This document shows, one piece after another, positions 14,641 to 26,543 of a DNA stretch of 64,000 nt. Position numbers and translations under genes: made by a program. The notes beneath the pieces were generated by a model. The model did no database searches. It was not told the DNA's origin and worked only from the letters and a program-made list of their open reading frames with translations. This stretch comes from Cytospora piceicola (Eukaryota; Ascomycota; Sordariomycetes; Diaporthales; Cytosporaceae): the NCBI GenBank assembly GCA_023375675.1, contig JALQBC010000060.1, forward strand, positions 62,001-126,000, in the 5' to 3' direction. Position 1 is the first letter of the stretch; each line of letters opens with the position of its first letter.

Positions 14641-15767
14641 AAGACAGTTTAATAAGAAGTAGAATATTACTTTATATTTAACCTAACGTTTAAAGATAGC
14701 GGTATATATAAAACGGTTTATTAGCTGTATACTAAATAGTCGCTTTTAACTTAACTATACTTATTCTTTAAGCGTTAGCTTTAATCTTTTAAGACTAAGT
14801 TAAATCGATTTTATCGAATAGCCTGAGAAATCTCGTTTTTAACTTAGTATAGTTTTAAAGAAGAAGCTATATTTTTTTTATTTCTTTTCCTTTTTAATTT
14901 TTTTTTTTTAGTTCGACCGGGTTAAAATACTACTAGAAACTATTATATATATACTATTATAGCTTTATCTTTAAGTTAAATAAATATTTTATTACTAGTA
15001 TTTATTTTCTTTAAGTAAAATAGTTAACGCTTTTCTTTTTATCTTTTTTAATACGTCGAATATAAGTTAAAAACTTTTATAAAGACTTACTTCTTACGCT
15101 TTGTTTACCTCGACTCTTTTATCTTTTAAATAATTTTTTAAATAATACGTTTCGTAAAAAGCTTTTTATTATTATACAGAAGATTATTATATAAGACCTA
15201 GTACTTTTACCGTATCTATATTATTATATCCGGGTACTTTTATTTAAAGTTATTTTTTAAAATAAGTAAGACTTTTTCGTATATTATTATACTAGGAGAG
15301 ACGCTTTTATTATTTAGTAAAAGCTACGAAATTAGCTTAGTTTTTTTCTTACTTTTTTTTTTATCGATTAAATATAGAATATCTTTATTATCGAGCTTTT
15401 CTTAAAGTTAAATTAGTATTTAAAAGAAAATACCTTCCTTCGGTTTTACTTTTATTATCGGCTATACCGGCTTAATACCAGTCTTTTAGTATATAAAAAG
15501 CGTATACTTTTTTATATAAAGGAGATTTATTAAAGTATTAACTAGTAAGTTTTAGTCCGGGCAGGCAGTTATACTTATACTTTATAGCTAACTGTTTAAC
15601 CCCTGTCGCAGCTAGTTATTTAACCTTTATCGCAGCTATATAATATCTTCTACTTAAAAACGCGTCTGTTTAAACGTAATAGCTATAAGGATATTACTTT
15701 ATCTTTATTATTAGTTATCGTTTAAGTTAGAAATAGCGTATATGCCTTTCGAAAAGCTTTTATTATA

Positions 15768-15956
15768 GGCGAGCTTTTACGTTAGCGGGATAATTATAAG
15801 GATGTCGTGTTATAGCTAGTTTTCGACCGAGGCGAGCTTTCGTATTAGCGGGATAATCGTAAGGATATCGTTTTATAGCTAGTTCTCGACCGAGGTAAGC
15901 TTTTACGTTAGCGGGATAATCGTAAGGATATCGTTTTATAGCTAGTTTTCGACCGA
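15768..15956. repeat. 63-bp tandem repeat, 3 copies
   Basis: Copies begin at 15768, 15831 and 15894 (GGCGAGC or GGTAAGC), each with GCGGGATAA and a terminal TCGACCGA. The 63-bp period is exact and equals 21 codons, so it may be a relic of a protein repeat. Confidence 0.9.
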
Positions 15957-18900
15957 GGTAACGATACTATACTTAGCTACTTTTAAGTAGTTTTCGTATT
16001 ATAAAAGCTTACGCTTTAACAGAACAGCTATTAAAGCGTTTACTAGTAGCCGATTAAGATTAGTATATAAAGAAACTGTTTAGCTTATTAGTTTATAAGT
16101 TTAAATAGGTTTACTTATATTTTTCAGGAGATCCGAATACTTTAGCTTTATATCTTATATAATTAGCTTAACGAGTTTCTCTCGAAATATTTCGTCCGAA
16201 GCTAACTATATATTTATACGTTTAAAATATATACGTATACTTTAGTAGTTTATTATAACTATATCGAAGATATCGGGTAATAGTATCCGGTATATATTTA
16301 TATTAGATCGTAAGTTTTTACTAGCTAAGACGTCGGCGATTAATAAATAAGTAACGAGTAGTTTATATTATTACGATTTTTAGTTTCTTTTATTTAATAA
16401 AATACGCCGGTCGATAACCTATTAATATAGCTCTAAGACCGTTATCTCGAATAGTATCTTCGACTTATTAAGTATAAGCTGTATTTATTATATTACGTTT
16501 AGTCGGTTTTATTTTTAAAGCTAAAACTAGTAATATATAAGTACTAGTTTTAAATAGAGTAATAAAAAGTAGGTATAAACCTTAATATAACTTAAGACGA
16601 TACCTTTTTTCGTTTAATACTTTAACTTAAAAATCCGGTTTTTAATTTTTCTAATTAATAGGTTTATAAAAGGTAATAGTTTCTTTTTAAGCAGGTCGTC
16701 TTATAGTAACTCGAACTTTTATAGTACGAAGAGGACTATTAAGTAGTTAAAGTCGGACTTTTTTATAATCTTTTATTAGTTAGTAAAGCGGCGAAGGTAG
16801 TTTTCGGTTTATTAGTTTATATACTTAAGTATTTCTTATATAAGGATAAACCTTATTAGTATCGGCTTCTTTTAGTCTTTTAAAACTATAGTGTTTTCGA
16901 AAGTTAGTAAGTAGTTTAAGTATAGTTAGGTATATACTAATATAAGACTTATAATTTTATTTTTTAAATAGCTAAATTTAAACTTTAATATAAAAGTTTT
17001 TTAAATAACTAAATAAGTTTACTAGGTATCTCTATTAAGTACCTTTATTTTCTGTTTTTTAAAGGTAGATTAAAAGAGGTATATTTAGGCTAGTAATATT
17101 AAAAGGTTAGTACTACTTTTTAAACGCTATTTTAAATACTTAGTTTTATCGGTATTTACTACTAAGTAGAAATAATAATAGATATAAGAAGAGAAATCTT
17201 CTTAAGACCTTAGATATTTAGACTTTTATTAAATACTTAACTTAATACGATATAAACCTACCGATCGATATAACTTTTAGGTATATCTTAACCTTAAAAG
17301 TAAACATTAAAAAAAGTCGAACGTTATATACAGGAAGTTAGCTTTAAAGATTAAATCCGAACCTTTACGTTTTATTATTAAATAAATACTACATTAAAGT
17401 TTTAATATAGTTTTATTATTAAGCCGTTTACTTACTGTCGTCTATTTAATAAAGATATTATTATTTAAATATCTCGATTATTCTGCTTTCCGTTAAGGCG
17501 ATAAGCTAGTCGATAAAGACGTTATTGTTTAAGTACCTCGTATACCTTATACTACTCTCCGTTACTAATATTTAGCTTTATCGGGTAACTATTACGTAGC
17601 AGGCTAATACTGTTTTTTAAGGCTGCTATAGTTACTTAACCGACTTAACGGATATCTAGATCTAACCTATACGAACTAGGCGGGTATAATAATATTTAAA
17701 CTATTAGAACTATAGGCAGACTTACCTTAAATTTTACTTTAGTTCTACCTACTTCTTACTTTTAATATTATACTTAATATTTTATATAAGCTTAGCTTAG
17801 CTTAACACTTATACTACCTGCTATTATAGACAGATTTACTAAACTAGCTTCTGATATTAAGAAGTTATCTTTTAAGCCGACGCCTATACAGATATAAATT
17901 ACTAATCTAGCCTTTAGCTTTATAGTAAGTCGAAACTCTTTATATCTACTTCTTTACTCGATACTAATTCTATCTGCTTTATAGCTAACCCTTTAAAGAG
18001 ACTACCTAATAGCCGATTAACCTTATACGATACTTAGCTAGTTATCGACTAAGCTATCGATTAAGCTATCGATAGTAAGTTAAAGACTATTTTATTCTTT
18101 ATCTCGACGGATTAATACTAATAATCCTAGCTAAATCTAACCTTTAAAGGAGAGAACTAACTAGCCGACTAGTTTTATACAATACCCGAGGGTTTATTCT
18201 AGCTTTACGTTATTAAAGATAAGTACGTAATTATTGTTAAAGTAGTTTTTAACTAGAAGGCTAGCGATAAAGTATTTCCGGTCGGTTTTAAGGATATTTT
18301 TACGTCGAAACTAAAAAATAATTACTTTCAGAAGTATTTTCGAAATAATAAAGTATTTATACCCGGTCTTTCTTAAATATAGTATAATAAGCGTTTTAAA
18401 AACGTTATAAACAGCTTCTAGTATAACTTTTACGAGATTTCGTTAGCTAAGTTTACTTCGACGGAAGCTAATAAATTCTTAAAGCTATAAGCTTTTAACT
18501 CTTTAACCGGCTAAAACGTCTTCTTCTTTACTTTACTATTTAGCGTATCTTTAAAGGCTTTTATACTATTTACTCTTTATTAAAAGGTCTTATATTACTA
18601 TACGAAGACTAATCTCGTAGTTATTATAAGCTTTTTTAATTAGGTAAAGGGCTTAGATATATTTATTTTAGACCTTATAGTCGCCGCCTATTAGTAAAAG
18701 GTTTTACGAGATTTCGAAACGTTTTAAGATTAACGTTTTCTTATTTTTTAATAGCTTACCGTTATTATAGAAAACTTTACGATAGCTCGACCTTTACTAA
18801 GGCTTAATAACCGGAAACGTTAAGCTCGGCTAAAGTAATAGGCCGATATAACGAACGAAGACTTAAAGATAGTTCTTAAAACTGTTTTTATTAGGAGAAA

Positions 18901-20579
18901 GACGCGGTTTTTAAGAGAAAAGCTTATAAAGGCTAAACGAAATAATAGCCTTTTTCTTAACTTTAAAATCGAAAATAACAGATCTTTTAATAACGTATCG
19001 GTTTAAGAGGCGTTTCAGATTTAATAGAACTGCTTAACTATTTTTTAAAGCTACGGCTTTAACGAATCGGAGTTTAAAACCTATATACTTTTCGACAAAA
19101 CGTATATCTGTCTCTTTTATATCTCTTACTATAGCTAGCTACGCTCTTTTAGCTATACGATCGGTACTTTATATACTATATTAGTTTCGTTAGATTTCTA
19201 TATAAAATATAATAAAGCTATAGTACGCTTCGACTTTTATAAGCTTAAACTAAGTGTTTATTAAAAGCGGTTTCTTTTTTAAATTATTTATAACGTTTTA
19301 TAATAAGTTATTTAAGCTATTTAAAAGGTTAGTAACCGGAGGATAGACGACCGTTATTTATTAGACTTTATATTTAAGGTTTAATAGTCGATTATAGACT
19401 GTTAGAGCTTTCCGATCGTTTTATTCGAAAACAGTCTTTTCCGGTACGTTACTATTATATAAGGACTTCCGAACTCGGTAATATTTTCGGGGTACTAAAG
19501 TCTTTTATTACCGGTAGTTAAACCTATTAAGTACTTAAACTTATTCGATTCGGTTAAGAGCTTTTAAGACGAGTTTTATAACGTTATCTAAAATAGTAAT
19601 ATTACTAATAAGGTTATAGGCACCTTAGATCCCTTATTTTAGCTAGCTTAGTTTATTTACCTATTATAGATCTCGATAAGTAAACTATTTTAAAAGCTCG
19701 AACCCGAATTTAGCAAAGAGCGATAGGCTTTACCCGGATAACACCTTAATATAAAAGCTCCCGATTCGTCCTTCCCCTCTAACCTTAATCTCTAGCTACT
19801 AAACCCTCCGTACGCCTAACTTATAGATAGTTAAGACTAGCCGCTCTCTTTCCGGTACCTGCACTAAGCTTACTCTGCCTTTAACCTCGACCTTAACGCC
19901 GGTTAATACTAGTATTACCTTAACCGGTTTTATAGTAACTAAAAGCATCGGTGTTAATAATGTTAGAGGGTGTTCTCCGATTAGATTACTTTAAAAGCCT
20001 ATTCTGAAATTAACTCTTATTTCGATATAGAAGGGGTTTTCGACTAAGCTTACAAGTTCTTTTAGAAATACCTTCGTTACGACTATATCGACTATACCGG
20101 GAAGCGAGAGAGATTCGGTATAAAATAAGACCTCGATTAATACTGCTAGCTATATATACTTTTAAAAGAGCGATTACCTCTAACTATAGTTTACGAATAC
20201 AGCTTTTACTAGGCGAAAGAAATAAGTTATATTAACGTATATTAATCCTTCCGGTTCTATTAATAGTATATAAACGACCGCGGTAAGCTTAACTAAAGGC
20301 TATCGAAAACGTTTTAATGCTTAATCTGTTATTTTAAGACTAACGATTAGTATAACTAGAAGAGATATAAAAGTTCGGAATTTTATAAAAAGATCGTTTT
20401 CTACTCTAACCTTTATTTTAAAAATAAGATAGATATTATCGACAAGGCTACTGTTAAAACGTAAAAGGCCGTTTAAAAGCCTTTTTTATCGCAGGTACTC
20501 TAAGATTTTTAAAATAACTATAAAGCTACGTAAAATCGCGGTTTATAAAAAAGAGGCTAAAGCGACGAATAAAAGGAAA

Positions 20580-21560
20580 AACCTTTTATTTATAAGGCTT
20601 ATAAATACGGATTTATATAAACTAATTATATTTATCGATATTTTCGAAGTTTAAAGTACGAGTTCTATAACCCGACCTCTGTACTATTACCGCGGGAATA
20701 CTATTATTAGTATTATAAATTCGAAACTAATATATTCTACCGGTTTAAAAAGTATATAGTAAAACGTTATTTAGTACTTAAAAGTACGTCGTTAAACTTT
20801 ATAAAGAAGGTTAAGAACCTTTTTAAAGGGCTTCGAGATATCTTTTTAAGCGACGACGGTATTCCGACCGACTTAAAGGAACTTATATATTCTATATATC
20901 TTTATAGTTCTTTTCGTTAGCTAGTATATCTTATATTATACTACTTAATAAGCAGATACTATATAAACCGCGATATATTAAAGTCGATCGATAACGATAT
21001 TTCGATTGTTTATATAAAGGCGTACGTATATTTTAAAAGAGAAGGTTAAGTATTTATTAAACGTGTTACTGTTAATAGAGGTGTTATTAGATAATAGCCG
21101 GTTTCGAGTATTAAAAAGCCGACCTTAAAACGTCGGAATTTTAACAATAATTACTCTTTAAAAAGATCTTTAAAGTATTAGTGTTCGAAGCCGACCTTAA
21201 AACGTCGGAATTTTAACGATAATTACTCTTCGGAGAGATCTTTAAAACGTTAGTGTTTAAAGCCGACCTTAAAACGTCGGAATTCTGACGATAATTACTC
21301 CTTAGGGAGATCTTTAAAGCGTTAGTATTCGAAGCCGACTTTAAAACGTCGGAATTCTAACGATAATCACTCTTTAAAGAGATCTTTAAAGCGTTAGTGT
21401 TCGAAGCCGACCTTAAAACGTCGGAATTCTGATAATAATTATTCTTTAAAGAGATCTTTAAAGCGTTAGTATTCGAAGCCGATTTTAAAACGTCGGAATT
21501 TTAACGATAATTACTCTTTAAAGAGATCTTTAAAACGTTAGTGTCCGGAGGTAGAATTAG
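20580..21560 (+). pseudogene. Candidate RIP-killed coding relic with 24-codon repeats
   Basis: The plus strand reads as a possible former protein in which the stops are mostly TAA or TAG, the products of RIP on glutamine codons. Near 20,595-20,665 there are Tyr codons at spacings that would fit a C2H2-like finger if they were once Cys and His. That reading is speculative. From 21,121 the sequence continues into six 72-bp units, each 24 codons and rich in Arg, Lys, Ser and Asp. A basic, repeated tail after a possible zinc finger would suit a transposon-encoded DNA-binding protein, but I cannot name the family. Confidence 0.35.
21121..21552. repeat. 72-bp tandem repeat, 6 copies
   Basis: Units start at 21121, 21193, 21265, 21337, 21409 and 21481, an exact 72-bp period. 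Each contains CTTAAAACGTCGGAATT or a close variant, then GATAATTACTC and GATCTTTAAAGCGTTAGT. Copies differ mainly by C/T and G/A transitions. The period is exactly 24 codons. Confidence 0.93.
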
Positions 21561-22059
21561 GTAGCGAAATCGAAACTACTATATATTAACGTTTATTACG
21601 GTTAGCCGCTTTTTAACCGTCGAGTAGTAGTATATCGATATTAATATAAGCGGTAACGTTAAACGATATTATAGACGAAGGTAAAGACAGCGCCGGTAGC
21701 GATAATAGCGATAGTTTTAAAGCTAACTATACCGACGATAGTTTTAAGGCTAGAAAGGGTTTTAAGGCTAACTATACCGACGATAGTAACGATAGTTTTA
21801 AAGGTAAATAATAGCTCTAATAATAATAAGGTAATAATAATAATAACTTTATAATAAATAAGGGTAAAGATATTTAAATTAAGATATATGAATTTTAGGC
21901 GTTAAGGTATTATATAAACGATTATAACTATTTATCGCTTTTATTACCTTTAGTATTTAATCGAATAGCCTTCCTTTTTATCCCTTTTAAGCCGGGGGCC
22001 TTTTATAACTAACTTTTAGGTAAGATTTTTATATTGTTTATATCGTAATTTAGTAGCTA

Positions 22060-23130
22060 TCTTTATAGTATACGTTACGTCTTCTATAGCGAACCGACTG
22101 TAAAAGGTATCGTAGCCTTCTGTATCGCCTTTTTTACTCGGTATAGCCCGGACCGACTATAAAAGGTATTATAGCTATTTATAGATTATCCGGCTAAACT
22201 GTTTAAGGTATTATAGCCTTTTATATCGCCTTTCCTACTCGGTATAGCTTAAGCCGACTATAGCGGACCGGCCGTAAGAGGTATCGTAGCTATTATAGAT
22301 CTTCCAGGGCGGACCGACCGTAAAAGGTATCGTAGCTATATGTTACATGTTCTATAGCGGACCGACCGTGAAGGTATTGTAGCTATTACCTAGACAGTTA
22401 CTACCTAGGTAGTTACGTGTTTTACGGCGGACCGAGTGTACGATATACTCCTTCCGTATAGCCTTTCCTACTCGGTGTAGCTTAAGCCGACTATAGCGGA
22501 CCGACCGTGAGAGGTATCGTATATAGATTTTCCGGGGCAGACCGACTGTGAAGGTATCGTGGTTATTATAGATCTTCCGGGGCGGACCGACTATACGTTA
22601 CGTATTCTGTGGCGGACCGACCGTAAGATATATTATAGTCTGGTATCGCCTTTCCTACTCGGTATAGCCCGGACCGACCGTAAAAGATATTGTAGCTATA
22701 CGTTACGTGTTCTGTAGCGGACCGACCGTAAGATGTATCGTAGCTATCGCTTAAGCAGTTACGTGTTCTGTGGCGGACCGACCGTAAAAGGTATCGTAGT
22801 TATTATAAATCTTCCGGGGCGGACCGATCGTAAGAGGTGTTATAGCCTGGTATCGCCTTTCCTACTCGGTATAGCTTAAGCCGACTGTGGCGGACCGACT
22901 GTAAGAGGTATTATAGCTATTATAAATCTTCCGGGGCAGACTAACTATAAGAGGTATTATAGCCTTTCGTATCGCCTTTCTTACTCGATGTAGCCCGGAC
23001 CGACCGTAAGAGGTATTATAATATACGTTACGTGTTTTATAATAGACCGACTATAAAAGGTATTATAGCTTAGTATCGCCTTTCCTACTCGGTATAGCTT
23101 AAGCCGACCGTAGCGGACCGATTATAAGAT
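22060..23130. repeat. Long irregular minisatellite based on CGGACCGACCGTAAGAGGTAT
   Basis: The core GCGGACCGACCGTAA(G/A)AGGTAT, followed by CGTAGC or TATAGC, recurs well over a dozen times. It alternates with two other recurring blocks: GCCTTTCCTACTCGGTATAGC and ATCTTCCGGGGC. Spacing is irregular (about 40-110 bp), so it is a compound array with higher-order shuffling. It is the most GC-rich part of the block because the units carry many CpG sites, which RIP spares. Confidence 0.85.
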
Positions 23131-23202
23131 ATACTAGAAATACTACCTATACGGCTACGGTTAGATGATTAGTAGTTTATTTAGCGTAATAGAGCTAGAC
23201 GA

Positions 23203-23312
23203 TTAAGACTTAAAGGTCGAGATAGTTACGATTAAGACTTAAAGACTAATTCGAAGGTCGAGATAGTTACGATTAGGACTTAAAGACTAATTCGAAGGTC
23301 GAGGATATGCTT
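23203..23312. repeat. 41-bp tandem repeat next to the RIP boundary
   Basis: GATAGTTACGATTA occurs at 23221 and 23262 (41-bp spacing), with GACTTAAAGACTAATTCGAAGGTCGAG in between; flanking partial copies extend the array. It is the last repeat before composition becomes normal. Confidence 0.75.
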
Positions 23313-23400
23313 TAAAGACATAGTTTTAACTTACGATATATGTATTACACTCGAAAATGTACTCTAAAAACTGTATTATACTCGAAAATGCACTCTAGAA

Positions 23401-23493
23401 CCTCGCATTAGACACTGTCTCAGGAGTCAAGACCTACCGAAAATAGGAAAAAATCGCTCTCGGTTGATAAGGGGCGTCTGTCCTAATGCGAGG
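23401..23493. repeat. Perfect 11-bp inverted repeat at the RIP/normal junction
   Basis: CCTCGCATTAG at 23401-23411 is matched by its reverse complement CTAATGCGAGG at 23483-23493, enclosing 71 bp. It lies exactly where composition changes. It could be a hairpin, the end of an inserted element, or chance. Confidence 0.5.
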
Positions 23494-24075
23494 ATGGCCA
23501 ATACTGGAACCTGACCACTGCGACTCCCGGCCAACTGAGGCAAATGTTCGTAGACCTCTTCGAGCAGATGCCCCAGTCAAGGATAGAAGCTATGGCCTTA
23601 TTTGGTGATGGCCACGTGCTGATTCATGCCCAGGCTCCTGACTTGGGAGGAGATGCCACTCTGGACTCTTCAAGTGATCTGCAACTGTCTGGGGCACAAT
23701 CAGTGACCGATCAATATCACACACGATACTAGACCCACCCGGAAGCAATTCCATGCTGTGGGATCAAACACCCCCGCGCAGACTTGCTGGCAAGTGCCAA
23801 ATGCGGGGGGTGAATACCAGTTCTCGATGCCACGGAACATTGAAGACACCAATGACTTCGACCTATTCGAATACATTGACATGTCCCAGGTGGGGATAGA
23901 TTTGCCTAGCTCTAGCTGTCACATCGCCTTTGACAATAAGACAAACGTACATGTGGCTACTGACTCAACTATAAGCGCATGTGCTCAGGCGTTGAGGACG
24001 CCAGTCGTGGTGGGACAAGAGTATCTCTTCTATCCCATTACACCGATCGGGGGGTCCAAGGTTGGATTCTATTAA
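23487..24075 (+). pseudogene. Truncated, frame-broken gene remnant of unknown function
   Basis: An open frame runs from 23487 to a TAG at 23730, entering from the RIP edge without a convincing start (first ATG at 23544). A second frame, open from 23707, continues to a stop at 24073-24075. The two overlap, so one frameshift between about 23,707 and 23,729 would join them into a continuous stretch of about 195 codons. No intron of normal size explains the break. The second part is Cys-poor, with words such as NTPAQTCWQVPN and VVVGQEYLFYPI. I do not recognise the family. Most likely it is the 3' end of a gene whose 5' part was lost or lies mutated in the RIP block. Confidence 0.45.
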
Positions 24076-24375
24076 TACTAGATATTTGAATACTAGCCAT
24101 GTAGCGTCGTCCTTATTTTGGGGGTTTAGATTGCTTGATCGCCTGATACAATTCAGAGTAGTCTAGTCAATGCCATTAGCCCGTGGTCCAAATTGAGCTC
24201 CCTTGGGTAAATGAGAAGATTTGTTATGTGTACTTGCAAGCGTCCCCAGGGCGCAGTATCATTCATCGTCGAAATCGTTGTCCTAAACTGCACTGTCAAG
24301 AAATTGCAATCTAGTGTAGGTGTTATCCACACCACGTATTTCTATATATTTTTCCTTGGTTCCCTTACAAGTGGT
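24076..24375. other. Intergenic spacer
   Basis: This 300-bp spacer lies between the gene remnant and the 3' end of the Zn2Cys6 gene. It is normal in composition with no recognisable feature. It presumably includes the terminator region of the minus-strand gene. Confidence 0.6.
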
Positions 24376-26070
24376 TCAGACCTGTGACATGGGTGGAAGA
24401 GACTCCAGTGTCGACAAAGCAGAATGACAATCGTTTCTAAGGTCTTCCTGAGCTAAATCGGCCAATAAAGCAGCCTGCCGGATCCCTATGGTATCATTGA
24501 TATGACGGAGTTGTTTGATGGCCCAATCGCGGACGCAGTGATCGCTAAGACTCGGCATTTAGCGGATCAGACCTGTGGCAGTGATGAGATAGGGGCACAG
24601 TTAGCACACTTACTTGAGGACCTCTTGAGAGACGATGTATAGTGGCCAGATGAGGGTCGGTGCGCCTATTAGTAGTGAGTATAAGTAACGGGGCGAAAGA
24701 GAACAACGTCAGCGTCCAAGACTTACGACTGGATGCCAACAGACTCGGCACCGATAAGCAGATATCAATCGACGCCTCTCGTATAGTCGTCTTGCATGTT
24801 TGTGTGGTATCTAAAATGCCATAGTCGAGTTTCAGTTTGTATAACATCATACACATGATACGCCACTTGTTCCAAATGTGGGCACTCCATCTGACTTTGT
24901 AGACGTGACGCTTCCCATTTGTAAGAGGTAGATCGAAAGTATGTCCAGCCGTGGACTCGGCCCCTTGGATTGTGGTGAAGTCATAGTCCGGATAGATGCC
25001 CTTTCTCCATGCCTGAAGAGCCTTGTCAAGGTCGTCAACTTCTCTCAGAAGCCACTGCATATCAAGTGGCCATGTGGCTTTCATCGTAGCGATGATGTTG
25101 ACGTAGCGAACATAGACATCTCCCATGGACGCTCTCGAACTCCGCGGCCTGTGTACGGGGCTCTTATGGAGCGCCCTTCCTGCTTCTAGCAGACTATCGG
25201 GAACAGGCAGTTCTCTTTGCATACAATGCGTCAACTAGTACTTAAGGTACCTGGTCAGTAAGACTGATGACAAATCGGACCCAAGAGATACCGGGGAGCA
25301 CGTACAACCTGTAACCTAAGAGCATAATACAGACGTATTCCAGATTCTTTCTGAAACTGCTTCTCGCCTCGGAGTTTTATCAATGCCGATGCACCCTCGA
25401 CATGCACGACGAGACGGTTGTACTGATCCCAGCTCTCAACGGTCATACTCTCGAATTGCCCCAAGAGAAGAACGGACATGGCCGTGAGATCCGATGTTGC
25501 TTCTTCGGGATCACGCAGCAGTTCATTCGTCTTCGTCAGGGCTCGTCCATACCGCTTTTGAGCCTCAAAGCGGAGCTGATGATTGCGGAACACATTGGAG
25601 AGGCCAGCTAGGCCGACGGCCTCAATGGCATCGAAAGCTGCGCTCTTGTCATGGTCCTGGTAAATGTTCATAAGAAGGTCGCCATTGTTATCGGATAATA
25701 TAGGACCCTCGAAAACGAAGCTTTTGAAGAAGAAATCCGCGGCCATCTGACCGAGAGGTCGCTGCATTGGCCGTGCCAAAGACGGTCCCAGAGATGGTAC
25801 CGCCTCAGCCCTTTGCACAACCGAAGTTGGTTGCGGTTGGCTTCTCTCAAACCGGACCACGTCGAACCCTTCGCCATGGGCGCCCCGACGGGCCCTCTCG
25901 ATAGTTCGTACGGACTCGTCGCGGAACAAGACCTGGCCCAGGTCTCTGTACCCGGGACATACCGTCCCGGATTTCTCGCACCGCTCGCACCCCGGTTTGC
26001 GCTGATCGCATCGCACTTTTCGAAGACGGCATCGCTCGCAGCCCTTGCTCGGCTTCCCGTAATAGACCAT
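24376..26070 (-). CDS. Zn2Cys6 fungal transcription factor
   Basis: The start at 26070 is followed by a zinc cluster at residues 11-38 with spacing C-x2-C-x6-C-x6-C-x2-C-x6-C (GCERCRLRKVRCDQRKPGC), which binds two zinc ions and DNA. The rest resembles the Fungal_trans_2 type of regulatory domain, including APTLIWPLYIVSQ and a C-terminal IGIRQAALLA motif. Four exons are inferred: 26070-25306, 25234-24727, 24665-24614 and 24550-24376 (introns of 71, 61 and 63 bp, donors GTACGT, GTAAGT, GTAAGT). The spliced frame is 1,500 bp, about 499 aa. The last acceptor could be 6 bp further on without changing frame. It is divergent from the methyltransferase at 26,544 and may regulate that gene or the enzyme block beyond it; targets are unknown. 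Confidence 0.88.
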
Positions 26071-26543
26071 GACTGCAAAGGCGAGAGCTCGACGGCCACG
26101 CCCAGTCTCCGAAAAGTAGCCGGTGTGACCGCCTGCTCTAGTTGGGAACCAAGGGATAGCAGCCTAGAGTGTGGCTCAGATGGAAAGCCACGTGTAGCCC
26201 GGACTTCCTTCTGGTGGTCAGACTGGTAAGGCAAGGGGTGGGCCATAATTCCAGAAACAATGGGGCATCGCACTCGTCCCCCGAAATAGGTTTAGCGCGA
26301 CTGAATCCTTAGGGGGGATAGCCTCACTAATTATTCCCCCGGCTCCTCTTGCCATCTCATTTCTGGCATAGTATGTATATGAAAGTCTAGCCACGTCTCA
26401 GTCAAACAGTCCGGACGTTATAGTGCTTCTTCAGGTTCCAAGGTGTTCATGAAAATTGTTGTGTACCCAATGCTAAATATTCAAACATTATATAATCATA
26501 CCTTTGTTGTTCACACAACACCGCCACCGAACACGTCGTCACC
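26071..26543. promoter_or_regulatory. Shared divergent promoter, regulator/methyltransferase
   Basis: This 473-bp spacer lies between two start codons on opposite strands. On the methyltransferase side there is a CCAAT at 26467-26471 and a TATA-like TTATATAAT at 26488-26496, about 50 bp before the ATG. Being shared, it is a natural place for the Zn2Cys6 protein to act, but no clear CGG-type inverted site was picked out. Confidence 0.55.

Larger units (their letters stand above)
1..23400. repeat. AT-rich, RIP-degraded repeat block (gene-free isochore)
   Basis: The whole stretch is extremely TA-rich. The dinucleotides CA and TG are nearly missing on both strands while CG stays common. This is the known product of repeat-induced point mutation, which turns CpA into TpA in duplicated DNA. 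Because TG is gone, ATG starts are rare, and CAA/CAG codons have become TAA/TAG, so only one open frame above 60 codons exists in over 23 kb. The DNA was presumably transposons and other repeats before mutation. I could not assign a family by eye. It contains several tandem arrays, listed separately. The left limit is outside the window; the right edge is sharp near 23,400. Such blocks are usually heterochromatic. Confidence 0.93.

Noticed and set aside
21121..21552. CRISPR-like array
   Set aside because: Units are contiguous without unique spacers, in a RIP-mutated eukaryotic region.
23701..23731. Intron joining the two frames of the gene remnant
   Set aside because: GTGACC to CTAG would be only about 30 bp, too short for ascomycete introns.
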